From Vulcanimicrobium sp035943995 (GTDB lineage Bacteria > Vulcanimicrobiota > Vulcanimicrobiia > Vulcanimicrobiales > Vulcanimicrobiaceae), in contig DASZBS010000006.1 in the NCBI GenBank assembly GCA_035943995.1, positions 46,183 through 110,182 on the forward strand: 64,000 nucleotides of DNA, in the 5' to 3' direction. The position numbers and the translations under genes are program-made. Position 1 is the stretch's first letter. Every line of letters begins with the position of its first letter. The notes under the pieces are model-generated. The model had not been told where the DNA came from. It saw only the letters and a list, made by a program, of their open reading frames with translations, and ran no database searches. Shown piece by piece: positions 1 through 8,628 of this stretch.

Positions 1-54
1 CTCGCCGAGTGCGCTTAGCGCGACGGCGAGGTCGTCGATCCCGTGGAGCGTCAT
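1..54 (-). CDS. N-terminal fragment of a gene running off the window (18 codons)
   Basis: An ATG on the minus strand at 54 opens a frame that stays open to the window edge, and a GGAGG-like ribosome binding site lies about 11 bases upstream. The visible start (MTLHGIDDLAVALSAL) resembles the first beta strand of VOC/glyoxalase-fold proteins, but 18 residues are too few to assign a family. It lies downstream of the FkbM gene on the same strand, so the two could be co-transcribed. Confidence 0.4.
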   Translation of the reverse strand, partial: MTLHGIDDLAVALSALGE

Positions 55-136
55 GGCCCGGCCCTCCTACGGAAACGAGAGATGCTACTTCGCGCGAAAG
101 GGTCCTTCGGAAGCAAGCTCTGCCGGCCGGCTTCGG

Positions 137-865
137 TCAGGCGGCGACTCGCCGCCCGATCCGGCGCGCACAGAAGTGGCCCAGCCGAGCGGCGTTCGAC
201 GCGCTGACCTCTACGTCGAATCCGGCCCGCCGCAAGAACGCGCCGAGCGCAGGGCCGGTACAGTTCCATTGCCGCGCAATGTCGCGCCGCGCCGGATCAT
301 CGTCGTCGCGCGCGAGCTCGTGATACTCACCGACGATCTCGTCGACCATGTCGAGCTTCCGGCTGGTGAACAAGATCGGCCATTCCGACCCCTCGCAATC
401 GAGTTTGAGCAGCCGAACGCTGCGGCGCGCCGTGAGTGCGTCTTCGACGACGCGGTCGAACGCGAGCGACGGAACGGTCCCGTCGCGCCCGTCCCAGCGA
501 ACCTTGCCGCCGCCCGTGTTGACGAGCCCCTCCGACGTGGTGGGATAGGCCGAGATGTGCGCACGCCCGAGCGGTTGGTCCGAGCGCCCGACGGCGGCGA
601 GGCGGAGCGCAACCGCCGGCCCCCATGCACGCAGATTCTCACGCGCGAGCGCGAGGTTGTCCGCATCGGCGTCGTATGCCGCGACGAACCGGGCCCCCCG
701 CGCCAACGCGTACGTCGCGAATGCGCCGATGTGACAGCCGATGTCGATGACGGCGTCGGAAGCAGAGAACGGTCCGCACGGACCGTACTCGCGCTCGCTC
801 ATCACCGTATTCCAGATCCCTTCGTCCATCGTGGACGGTCGAAACCGCACTGGAGCCATGCCCAC
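137..865 (-). CDS. FkbM-family SAM-dependent methyltransferase
   Basis: A 242-residue protein with a class I methyltransferase core. The AVIDIGCHIGAFATYAL stretch (residues ~38-54) is the SAM-binding glycine loop, an acidic strand end follows (AAYDADADNLALA), and LLKLDCEGSEW is the hallmark FkbM motif. FkbM enzymes O-methylate sugars or small metabolites in the cytoplasm; the substrate here is unknown. The ATG at 865 has a GGAGG site 6 bases upstream. The gene is divergent from hutU. A sugar or polyketide role is conventional for the family, but nothing nearby supports one. Confidence 0.85.
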   Translation of the reverse strand: MGMAPVRFRPSTMDEGIWNTVMSEREYGPCGPFSASDAVIDIGCHIGAFATYALARGARFVAAYDADADNLALARENLRAWGPAVALRLAAVGRSDQPLGRAHISAYPTTSEGLVNTGGGKVRWDGRDGTVPSLAFDRVVEDALTARRSVRLLKLDCEGSEWPILFTSRKLDMVDEIVGEYHELARDDDDPARRDIARQWNCTGPALGAFLRRAGFDVEVSASNAARLGHFCARRIGRRVAA

Positions 866-899
866 CCTCCGCCGAGCTCAACGGTTGAGTTAGGGTACA

Positions 900-928
900 A
901 CAATAGCGCTTCGGGCATACTTTGGCAA
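900..928 (-). promoter_or_regulatory. Candidate sigma-70 promoter for the FkbM gene
   Basis: On the minus strand TTGCCA (923-928) and TATTGT (900-905) are separated by exactly 17 bases, about 35 bases upstream of the FkbM start. Each box matches the consensus at four or more of six positions. It lies in the divergent region shared with hutU. Confidence 0.4.
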
Positions 929-1016
929 GGACTCGTCACCACGTCGCGCGTTCACGGGAGCGCGACAAGGAGCCGTCCCGCTCCGGCCGGGAGTATCCCG
1001 TTCGGAGGGCACCCGA

Positions 1017-2681
1017 TTGGTTCACGAACTCGCTCGCACGATCCGCGCGCCGCGCGGGACCGTGCTGCGCGCGCGCAGCTGGCAGACCGAAGCCGCGCTG
1101 CGCATGCTGATGAACAACCTCGATCCCGACGTCGCCGAACGGCCGGACGACCTCGTCGTATACGGCGGCATCGGCAAGGCCGCGCGCGACTGGCCGTCGT
1201 TCGACCGCATCGTCGCCGAGCTCGAGCGCCTGGGCGACGACGAGACGCTCGCGATCCAGTCCGGCAAGCCCGTCGGCGTGTTCCGCTCGCACCCCGACGC
1301 GCCGCGCGTCGTGCTCGCCAACTCCAACCTCGTGCCGCGCTGGGCGACGTGGGAGCACTTCCACGAACTCGACCGCAAGGGCCTGATGATGTACGGCCAG
1401 ATGACGGCCGGCTCGTGGATCTACATCGGCTCGCAAGGCATCGTGCAAGGGACGTTCGAGACGTTCGCCGAGCTGGGCCGCAAGCATTACGGCGGCGACC
1501 TCGCCGGCCGGTGGATCCTCACCGCGGGGCTCGGCGGCATGGGCGGCGCGCAGCCGCTCGCCGCGACGATGGCGGGCGCGTCGATGCTCGCGATCGAGTG
1601 CGATCCCACCCGCATCGAGAAGCGGTTGCAGACGCGCTATCTCGACAAGCGCGCGGACTCGCTGGACGAAGCGCTCGCGCTGATCGACGAATCGAAGCGC
1701 ACGAAGATCCCGGTGTCGGTGGGTGTCGTCGGCAACGCCGCGGAGATGGTGCCCGAGCTGCTGCGGCGCGGCGTGCGGCCGGACGCGGTGACCGATCAGA
1801 CGTCGGCGCACGATCCGGTGAACGGCTATCTTCCGGCCGGCTGGACGCTCGAGCAGTGGCGCGAGCAGCGCGCACGCGATCCGCAAGGTGTCGCGGAGGC
1901 GGCGAAGCGGTCGATGGTCGTGCACGTGGAGGCGATGCTCGCGTTTCATCGCATGGGCGTACCGACGTTCGACTACGGCAACAACCTGCGCCAGATGGCG
2001 TTCGATACCGGCTTGCAAGACGCGTTCGCGTTCCCGGGTTTCGTGCCGGCGTACATTCGGCCGCTGTTCTGCCGCGGCATCGGGCCGTTTCGCTGGGTTG
2101 CGCTTTCCGGCGATCCCGAAGACATCGCGAAGACCGACGCCAAAGTGAAAGAGTTGCTGCCGAACGACACGCACCTGCACCGGTGGCTCGACATGGCGCA
2201 CGAGCGCATCGCGTTTCAGGGCTTGCCGGCGCGCATCTGCTGGATCGGATTGGGCGACCGCGACCGCGTCGGGCTCGCGTTCAACGAGATGGTCGCGCGC
2301 GGCGAGCTGAAGGCGCCGATCGTGATCGGGCGCGATCACCTCGACAGCGGCAGCGTCGCGTCGCCGAACCGTGAGACCGAAGCGATGCGCGACGGCAGCG
2401 ACGCCGTCAGCGACTGGCCGCTGCTCAACGCGATGCTCAACGTGGCGGGCGGCGCGACGTGGGTGTCGATCCATCACGGCGGCGGCGTCGGGATCGGGTT
2501 CTCGCAGCACGCCGGCGTGGTGATCGTCGCCGACGGCACCGACGCGGCGGCGAAGCGCATCGCGCGCGTGCTCTGGAACGATCCGGCGAGCGGCGTCGCG
2601 CGCCACGCCGACGCGGGCTACGAAGACGCGCTCGCCGCCGCGCGCGAGCACGGGCTGCGCCTGCCGATGCATCTTTCGTGA
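1017..2681 (+). CDS. hutU: Urocanate hydratase (urocanase)
   Basis: Cytoplasmic NAD-dependent enzyme converting urocanate to 4-imidazolone-5-propanoate, the second step of histidine degradation. The 554-residue length is typical. Family motifs are clear: an N-terminal AALRMLMNNLDPDVAERP, a GLGGMGGAQPLA glycine-rich NAD-binding segment, and the active-site region FCRGIGPFRWVALSGDP with its cysteine. The start is a TTG at 1017 with GGAGG 8 bases upstream; the predicted N-terminus (MVHELARTIRAPRG) fits the family. The stop overlaps the hutH start, so the two are translationally coupled. No HutC-type repressor is seen nearby. Confidence 0.97.
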   Translation: MVHELARTIRAPRGTVLRARSWQTEAALRMLMNNLDPDVAERPDDLVVYGGIGKAARDWPSFDRIVAELERLGDDETLAIQSGKPVGVFRSHPDAPRVVLANSNLVPRWATWEHFHELDRKGLMMYGQMTAGSWIYIGSQGIVQGTFETFAELGRKHYGGDLAGRWILTAGLGGMGGAQPLAATMAGASMLAIECDPTRIEKRLQTRYLDKRADSLDEALALIDESKRTKIPVSVGVVGNAAEMVPELLRRGVRPDAVTDQTSAHDPVNGYLPAGWTLEQWREQRARDPQGVAEAAKRSMVVHVEAMLAFHRMGVPTFDYGNNLRQMAFDTGLQDAFAFPGFVPAYIRPLFCRGIGPFRWVALSGDPEDIAKTDAKVKELLPNDTHLHRWLDMAHERIAFQGLPARICWIGLGDRDRVGLAFNEMVARGELKAPIVIGRDHLDSGSVASPNRETEAMRDGSDAVSDWPLLNAMLNVAGGATWVSIHHGGGVGIGFSQHAGVVIVADGTDAAAKRIARVLWNDPASGVARHADAGYEDALAAAREHGLRLPMHLS

Positions 2682-4237
2682 GCGCACCCGCGGCGCCGCG
2701 CGCGACCGTGTCGCTGCGCGCCGGCGAGCTGCGCGCTGCGGACGTGCGCGCGCTGCTGTGCGACGACGCGCTGTTCGCGCTCGATCCCGGTGCGCGCGCG
2801 GCGGTCGACCGCGCGGCTGCCGTGGTCGCGAACATCGCGGCGCAAGACGCGAGCGTCTACGGCGTCAACACGGGCTTCGGCAAGCTCGCGCAGACGCGTG
2901 TGCCGCGCGAGAAGCTCGCCGACTTGCAGCGCAACCTCGTCGTGTCGCACGCGTGCGGGGTCGGGCCGCTGCTGCCGCGCGAGGTCGTGCGCCTCGTGCT
3001 TGCCCTCAAGGTGAACTCGCTCGCGCGCGGCTACTCCGGCGTGCGGTGGACGGTCATCGAGACGCTGCTCGCGTGTCTTGAACGCGACGTGTTGCCCGCG
3101 ATCCCCGGCCAAGGCTCGGTCGGCGCGTCGGGCGATCTCGCGCCGCTCGCGCACCTCGCCGCGGCGCTCATCGGCGTCGGCGACGCGGTCGCCGGCGGTC
3201 GCCGGCTCCCCGCGACCGAGGCATTGAACGCCGCCGGGATCGCGCTGCTCGAGCTGCGCGCGAAGGAAGGGCTCGCGCTGCTCAACGGCACGCAGGTGTC
3301 GACCGCGCTCGCTCTGCGCGGGTTGGTCGGCGCGGAAGACGTGCTGGCTGCATCGCTCGTCGCCGGCGCGCTGACGATCGAAGCCGCGCTCGGCAGCATC
3401 ACGCCCTTCGATGCGCGCATCCATGCCGTGCGCGGGCACGCGTCGCAGAGCGACGTCGCCGCGGCCGTGCTCCGCCTGATCGAAGGCAGCGAGATCAACG
3501 AGTCGCACCGCGATTGCGGCCGTGTCCAAGATCCGTACAGCCTGCGGTGCATCCCGCAGGTGCTCGGCGCGTGCCTGCGCACGCTGCGCGACGCCGCGGC
3601 GATCCTCGTCGACGAGGCGAACGCGGTGTCCGACAACCCGCTGGTGTTCCCGGCCGGCGACGGCGCCGGCGACGTGATCTCCGGCGGCAACTTCCATGCC
3701 GAGCCCGTCGCGCTCGTCGCCGATGCGCTCGCTGTGGCGATCGCAGAGATCGGCAACATCAGCGAACGGCGATGTGCGCTGCTGGTGGATCCGACGTTCA
3801 GCCAGCTACCGGCGTTTCTCGCGACCGATCCGGGGCTGGAGTCCGGTTACATGATTGCGCAGGTCACCGCAGCCGCGCTCGCGTCGGAGAACAAAGGTCT
3901 CGCGCATCCGGCCAGCGTGGACAGCATCCCGACGTCAGCCGGACAAGAAGATCACGTCAGCATGGCGACGCACGGGGCGCGCCGGCTCGACGACATGCTG
4001 CGCAACGCGGCGAACATCGTCGCCGTGGAACTGCTGTCCGCCGCGCGCGGGATCGCGTTTCGCCGCCCGCTGCGCACCTCGGCGGCGCTCGAAGCGGTCC
4101 TCGCCGAGATCGCGCCCGACGGCGGCGGCACCGGCGACCGCTATCTCTCGCCGGAGATCGAACGCGTCGCCGCACTCGTGCGCGCGGGCCGCTTCACGCC
4201 GCTGGTCGCCCAGCTATTTCCGACGACGGCGCGCTGA
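2678..4237 (+). CDS. hutH: Histidine ammonia-lyase
   Basis: First enzyme of histidine degradation, eliminating ammonia from L-histidine to give urocanate. The 519-residue product contains the Ala-Ser-Gly triplet (residues ~150-152 in GSVGASGDLAPLAHL) that cyclises into the MIO prosthetic group, and the catalytic tyrosine region YGVNTGFGKL near residue 61. I chose the GTG at 2678 because it overlaps the hutU stop as GTGA and leaves a normal family N-terminus; a longer frame upstream is only an antisense-free extension inside hutU. An in-frame GTG at 2708 is the alternative. It converges on the following peptidase gene with an 11-base gap. Confidence 0.97.
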   Translation: MSAPAAPRATVSLRAGELRAADVRALLCDDALFALDPGARAAVDRAAAVVANIAAQDASVYGVNTGFGKLAQTRVPREKLADLQRNLVVSHACGVGPLLPREVVRLVLALKVNSLARGYSGVRWTVIETLLACLERDVLPAIPGQGSVGASGDLAPLAHLAAALIGVGDAVAGGRRLPATEALNAAGIALLELRAKEGLALLNGTQVSTALALRGLVGAEDVLAASLVAGALTIEAALGSITPFDARIHAVRGHASQSDVAAAVLRLIEGSEINESHRDCGRVQDPYSLRCIPQVLGACLRTLRDAAAILVDEANAVSDNPLVFPAGDGAGDVISGGNFHAEPVALVADALAVAIAEIGNISERRCALLVDPTFSQLPAFLATDPGLESGYMIAQVTAAALASENKGLAHPASVDSIPTSAGQEDHVSMATHGARRLDDMLRNAANIVAVELLSAARGIAFRRPLRTSAALEAVLAEIAPDGGGTGDRYLSPEIERVAALVRAGRFTPLVAQLFPTTAR

Positions 4238-4248
4238 CGGTCAGGGGA

Positions 4249-5304
4249 TTACTGGCCTGGAGCGTGTTCCGTTTCGCGGTCCAGGCGTTCGATGAACGCG
4301 CGGTTGATATCGTGGCTGCGCAGGGCGTGGCGCGCCGGTTCCACGAGCAGCTCGCGGAACTCGCGCAGCGTGTACTCCTGGCCCGCTTCGAGAAAATACG
4401 GCGCCGGCTCGACGGGGACGAAGTGCGCGTCGGCGTTCGGGCCGGCGAGGGCGTCTTCGCGCACGAACCATAACGCCGTTAGCATCACCGAGGGAACGCG
4501 CAGCAAGCGCACGTTGAAACCACGAGCGCGCCGCGCGTCGATATCGTCGCGCATACCGAGCAGCACACGTTCCAGGCGTGACGGGTCGTCACGCGGCGCG
4601 GGCTCGAGCGACACGGTGCATTCCGCGAGACGTTCCGCGGTTTGCGGATCTTCGCCCGCGGCGAGCGGTCCGGGGCCGATGACGTAGACGTCGAGGTTCA
4701 ACGCAGTGCTCGTTCGACGCGCATGGTACGATAACCACCTTTGCTCCTCGCCGAACTCGTCGTGCAAGAACGAGATCGCGGCATCAGGTTGCGAGCGCGG
4801 CGGACGCGTGAGGATGGTGTAGATCCACCGGCCGCCGCCTTCGTAGTCGTTCGAAAATTCATGTGCGTCGCGGGAATCGGGCTGAGGCCCATACCAGGGA
4901 TCGGAATAACCGATGCGCTGTTCCGCGACGTCGACTGCCGTGATGGCTAGCGCGTGTACGGTTCCGTCGCGGAATTGCATCAGCGCGACGACGGGGCGGT
5001 CGCGTTCCAGTTCGCGGCGCAACGTCGCGAGATGGACGGCGCGGCGAAACGGCGGCGGAGCGAAAAGGCCGAAATGGCGCAGCACGCTGTCGACGTCGCA
5101 CGCCACGTCGCAGCGCGGGGACTGTTCGTTGCCGTCGCAGCAGCTTTCGGCCTGGTCGAGGAAGTGGGTCGCGTAGCGGCATTGCGGGAGTTTCGGTCCG
5201 CCGTAGTAGTCCACGATTCCCTTGGCCGTCGCCGCCCAGCACCAGTTCAGGCCGATTTGGCGTTCTAACACCAAATCGACGGCCGCATCCCACACGCGCT
5301 GCAT
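4249..5304 (-). CDS. Papain-like cysteine peptidase (C39-like fold), function unknown
   Basis: The 351-residue protein has an N-terminal segment with LNWCWAATAKGIVDYYG (residues ~21-38), the cysteine-helix motif of papain-like/C39-like peptidases, and a later HALAITAVD matching the histidine motif of that fold (gly-rich aspartate side SDPWYG follows). The C-terminal half is unassigned. There is no signal peptide in the chosen frame. I start at the ATG at 5304 because upstream residues have no family character and run into the divergent hutG leader. It sits between hutH and hutG on the opposite strand, so a link to histidine use is possible but not shown. Confidence 0.75.
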   Translation of the reverse strand: MQRVWDAAVDLVLERQIGLNWCWAATAKGIVDYYGGPKLPQCRYATHFLDQAESCCDGNEQSPRCDVACDVDSVLRHFGLFAPPPFRRAVHLATLRRELERDRPVVALMQFRDGTVHALAITAVDVAEQRIGYSDPWYGPQPDSRDAHEFSNDYEGGGRWIYTILTRPPRSQPDAAISFLHDEFGEEQRWLSYHARRTSTALNLDVYVIGPGPLAAGEDPQTAERLAECTVSLEPAPRDDPSRLERVLLGMRDDIDARRARGFNVRLLRVPSVMLTALWFVREDALAGPNADAHFVPVEPAPYFLEAGQEYTLREFRELLVEPARHALRSHDINRAFIERLDRETEHAPGQ

Positions 5305-5383
5305 CGATGCGGACGGTGCCCTCGTCCGCGCAGTCTCATGCGCAAAGGTGGGGCGGCCGGGCTTTCGGAAACCGCGAACACAC

Positions 5384-6187
5384 ATGAGCGACGTCTTCGA
5401 GCTCCATCGCGGGAACGGGCCGCTGCTCCTCAGCGCGCCGCACGTCGGCACGCTGCTGCCCGACGAGATCGACGCGCGGCTCACGCCGCCGGGTCGCGCG
5501 CTCGTCGACACCGACTGGTACGCCGACCGGCTGTATCCGTTCGCCGAGTCGCTCGGCGCAAGCGTGTTGCGCGCGCGCTGGTCGCGTTACGTCGTCGACC
5601 TCAACCGCGACCCCGCAGGCACGGTGCTGTATCCCGGCACGCGCACCACGGGGTTCGTCCCGACGGAGACGTTCGAAGGCGAGCCGCTCTATGCGCCCGG
5701 CGACGAGCCGGAAAGCGCGGAGACTGCCGCGCGCTGCCGGCGCTATTTCGAGCCGTACCACGATGCGCTGCACGACGAGCTCGCGCGCTTGAAAGCCGCG
5801 CACGGCCAGGCGCTGCTGCTCGACGCGCACTCGATCTGGGGCCGCCTACCGCTGCTGTTCGACGGCGAGCTGCCCGACATCAACATCGGGACGAACTCGG
5901 GCTTTTCGTGTGACCCGAAGCTCACCGCGGCCGTCGCGGGTGCCGCCGCCGGCGCGCCGTACTCGGTCGTCGTCGACGGTCGGTTCAAAGGCGGTTATAT
6001 CACGCGCCGCTACGGCGCGCCCGCGCACCGCGTCGAGGCGATCCAAATCGAGATCAACCAGCGCACCTATCTCGCCGACGGGTCGCGCACGGAATGGGAC
6101 GAGGCGAAAGCCGCGCGCCTGTCGGCCGTGTTGCGCACGATGTGCGAGGCGCTGCTCGCGGCAGCGTCGGCCGGGCGCCGCGCGTGA
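5384..6187 (+). CDS. hutG: N-formylglutamate deformylase
   Basis: A 267-residue member of the N-formylglutamate amidohydrolase family, hydrolysing N-formylglutamate to glutamate and formate. Diagnostic segments are LLLSAPHVGTLLP, the DTDWYADRLYPFAE stretch, LNRDP, LLLDAHSI (metal/catalytic region) and FKGGYITRRYG with downstream EINQRTY. The ATG at 5384 gives a normal N-terminus (MSDVFELHRGNGP). Presence of hutF in the same cluster shows that this is the second half of the deiminase/deformylase branch rather than an unrelated amidohydrolase. Confidence 0.95.
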   Translation: MSDVFELHRGNGPLLLSAPHVGTLLPDEIDARLTPPGRALVDTDWYADRLYPFAESLGASVLRARWSRYVVDLNRDPAGTVLYPGTRTTGFVPTETFEGEPLYAPGDEPESAETAARCRRYFEPYHDALHDELARLKAAHGQALLLDAHSIWGRLPLLFDGELPDINIGTNSGFSCDPKLTAAVAGAAAGAPYSVVVDGRFKGGYITRRYGAPAHRVEAIQIEINQRTYLADGSRTEWDEAKAARLSAVLRTMCEALLAAASAGRRA

Positions 6188-6199
6188 TTCCGAAGCCCG

Positions 6200-7420
6200 C
6201 TAACGCGGCTCGCCGCCGATGACGACGCCCGCGCACGGGCTCGCGCCGAGCCAGTAGCACAGCTCCGCCGGGGAGCTCGCGTCCCACAGCGCGAGGTCGC
6301 ATCGCGCGCCGGCGCGGAGCTCGCCGCGGTCGCCGAGGCCGAGCGCGCGCGCGGCGTTGCGCGTCGCGCCCGCGACGCTCTCCTCCGGCGTCAGCCCGAA
6401 CAGCACGCACGCGAGGTTCATCGCCGTCGGCAGCGTCAGCACCGGCGACGTGCCGGGATTGCAGTCGGTCGCCAGCGCGATCGGGACGCCGTGCGCGCGC
6501 AGCAGCGCGACGGGCGGTTTCACCGACTCCTGCAGGTAGTGGAACGCGCCGGGCAGCAGCACCGCGACGGTTCCCGCGCGCGCCAGCGCGGCGACGCCGT
6601 CCGAACCGGTGTGCTCGATGTGATCGGCCGACAGCGCGCCGTACCGTGCGGCGAGTGCGGCCGCGCCCGTGTCGGCGATCTGGTCGGCATGCACTTTCAC
6701 CGCCAGGCCGAGCCGTTGCGCGGCGTCCAGCACGCGCGCCGACTCCTCGGCCGAGAACGCGACCGTGTCGCAGAACACGTCCACCGCGTCGGCGAGGCCT
6801 TCGCGCGCGATGCGCGGCAGCATCACGTCGCACACGAGCGCGAGATAGTCGTCGCGCCGCTCGGCGTATTCCGGCGGCACGACGTGCGCGCCGAGATACG
6901 TCGTGCGCACGCCGATCCCCAGCTCGTCGCCGAGCCGGCGCGCGACGCGCAGGAGCCGCAGCTCCGTGTCGACGTCGAGCCCGTAGCCCGACTTGATCTC
7001 GACCGTCGTCGTGCCGTTGGCGATCATCGTGCGCAGCCGCTTCGCCGCGTCGCGGAACAACGTCACTTCGTCCGTCGCGCGCGTCATGGCGACGGTGTGC
7101 GCGATCCCGCTCCCACCTGTCGCCGCGGCGGCGTAGCTCTGCCCCGCGACGCGGCGTTCGAAATCGCCGACGCGGTCGCCGCCGAACACGAGGTGCGTGT
7201 GCGGGTCGATCAGCCCCGGCGTGATCCAGCGCCCGCCCGCGTCGATCACGCGCGCCGCGAGCCGTTCCGGCGCATCGGGAAGATCCGCGCGCGGCCCGAC
7301 CCACGCGATCGTGCCGTCGCGCGCCGCGAGCGCGCCGTCGGCGATCGCGCCGTACGGCGCGCCGCCCGGCGTCATCGTCGCGAGCCGCGCGTTGATCCAC
7401 AGCGTCTCGTACGCGGGCAT
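6200..7420 (-). CDS. hutI: Imidazolonepropionase
   Basis: Amidohydrolase-superfamily metalloenzyme opening 4-imidazolone-5-propanoate to N-formimidoyl-L-glutamate. The 406-residue length is standard. Visible metal and substrate motifs: GLIDPHTHLVFGG (HxH), EIKSGYGLD, VHADQI, SADHIEHT and ATDCNPGTSP. The ATG at 7420 begins MPAYETLWINARLATM, as in other HutI proteins. It ends 12 bases from the convergent hutG and follows the DUF3999 gene on the same strand with a 14-base gap, so it is probably the last gene of the DUF2339-DUF3999-hutI transcript. Confidence 0.96.
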   Translation of the reverse strand: MPAYETLWINARLATMTPGGAPYGAIADGALAARDGTIAWVGPRADLPDAPERLAARVIDAGGRWITPGLIDPHTHLVFGGDRVGDFERRVAGQSYAAAATGGSGIAHTVAMTRATDEVTLFRDAAKRLRTMIANGTTTVEIKSGYGLDVDTELRLLRVARRLGDELGIGVRTTYLGAHVVPPEYAERRDDYLALVCDVMLPRIAREGLADAVDVFCDTVAFSAEESARVLDAAQRLGLAVKVHADQIADTGAAALAARYGALSADHIEHTGSDGVAALARAGTVAVLLPGAFHYLQESVKPPVALLRAHGVPIALATDCNPGTSPVLTLPTAMNLACVLFGLTPEESVAGATRNAARALGLGDRGELRAGARCDLALWDASSPAELCYWLGASPCAGVVIGGEPR

Positions 7421-7434
7421 CACGGCGGCCGGCG

Positions 7435-8628
7435 CTACGCGCTCTTCGCGCTTCGAACCGTGCGCAGCGCGAACGCGCCCAACCCGACCGCGACCGCCAG
7501 CAGCACGGCGGTCAGCACGCCCGGCGTGCGTTCGCCGGCGGGCCGCTCGTCGGCGTACGCCGCGTTGCCGGTTGTCGCAGCGGCCGACGCCGTCTCCGTG
7601 CGCCACGCGCTGTGCGCGAGGCGTGCGCCGAGATCGTACGTCGGCGCGGTCGCGGCCTCGTTCCCGGAGAGGAGGCGGTACCGGCGCTGCGGTGCGGCTT
7701 CGAAGACCACGTCGTGCGGGCGCGCGAGCAACGCCGGGCGCAGGCCGGGGACGGGCGGGTCGTTGCCGTTCTCGACCGCGACGCGCCAGCGCGGCGCGCT
7801 CGACTCGCCGAACGCGAACGACGTCTGCGCGCCGCCTTGCGCGAAGCGGGTGATGTCGCCGTCGGCAACTTGATTCCACGTCGTGCCGTCGTCGCTCGAC
7901 TCGACGACGGCGTGGCGCGCGAACGTCGTGCCGCCGTCGGCAAACGTCACGGCCGACGGGCGCAGGGCGGCGCCGCGGCCGTCGAACGTCCACAGCTGCC
8001 GGTGCCGCGGCGCATCGGTGCTGTGCGCGGGCACGATCGCGAGCGGCGCGAGCGCGGGCTGCGCCTGCTGCGGGCGCTTCGTATCGCCGGCGAGCGCGCC
8101 GGTGATGGGAAACGGCGCCTGCGGGTCGGCGACGCGCACGCGCAGCCAGCGCGCGCCCGACTCGGGGAACGCGACCGTCTGGTTGCCGCGCCCGCCGTCG
8201 CCGGCGACACGGTAGACGATCGCATCGCCGCGCACGACGCGCCACGTCGTGCGGTCGTCGCTCGCCTCGACCGTGACCCGCTCGAAGTACGTCGGGCGCT
8301 GCGCCGTGTCGACCTCGACGACGACCGTATCCGCGAGCGCGTGTTCGCCGAGGTCCAGCACCGCTTGCGAATAGCGGTGCGGCACGAAGCCGGTATCGAG
8401 CGTGCGCACGCGGCGCAACGCCGCCGGCTGCGCGCGCTCGGGATCGAGCGCGTACGGCGTCTCGGCGCTGCGGTCGTCGACGACGCGCAGATCGGCGTAC
8501 GCGCCGTCGGGGCCGGGATCGATCGACTGCGGCAACCGCACGCGCACCAACCGCGGCCGCGTCGCGGGCGCCGCGTTCACCGTCGTCACGGTCGTCCACG
8601 CGTTCCAGACGGCCGCGTCGCCGGTCAC
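7435..8628 (-). CDS. DUF3999-type exported/membrane-anchored protein
   Basis: A 397-residue protein with repeated beta-rich segments of the form 'VEASDDRTTWRVV' and 'VESSDDGTTWNQV' (discoidin-like strands) and one C-terminal transmembrane helix (LTAVLLAVAVGLGAFAL) followed by a basic tail, the usual layout of DUF3999. The function is unknown. The GTG at 8628 overlaps the stop of the upstream DUF2339 gene as GTGA; DUF2339 and DUF3999 genes commonly occur as a pair. No cleavable signal peptide is evident with this start, so the true start may need checking. Confidence 0.75.
   Translation of the reverse strand: MTGDAAVWNAWTTVTTVNAAPATRPRLVRVRLPQSIDPGPDGAYADLRVVDDRSAETPYALDPERAQPAALRRVRTLDTGFVPHRYSQAVLDLGEHALADTVVVEVDTAQRPTYFERVTVEASDDRTTWRVVRGDAIVYRVAGDGGRGNQTVAFPESGARWLRVRVADPQAPFPITGALAGDTKRPQQAQPALAPLAIVPAHSTDAPRHRQLWTFDGRGAALRPSAVTFADGGTTFARHAVVESSDDGTTWNQVADGDITRFAQGGAQTSFAFGESSAPRWRVAVENGNDPPVPGLRPALLARPHDVVFEAAPQRRYRLLSGNEAATAPTYDLGARLAHSAWRTETASAAATTGNAAYADERPAGERTPGVLTAVLLAVAVGLGAFALRTVRSAKSA

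Noticed and set aside
53..2374. Very long + strand open frame
   Set aside because: It is antisense to the FkbM gene and out of frame with hutU; Arg-rich, low-quality composition typical of shadow frames in high-GC DNA.
936..2687. Long minus-strand frame opposite hutU
   Set aside because: Antisense shadow of hutU with biased Arg/His composition and no motifs.
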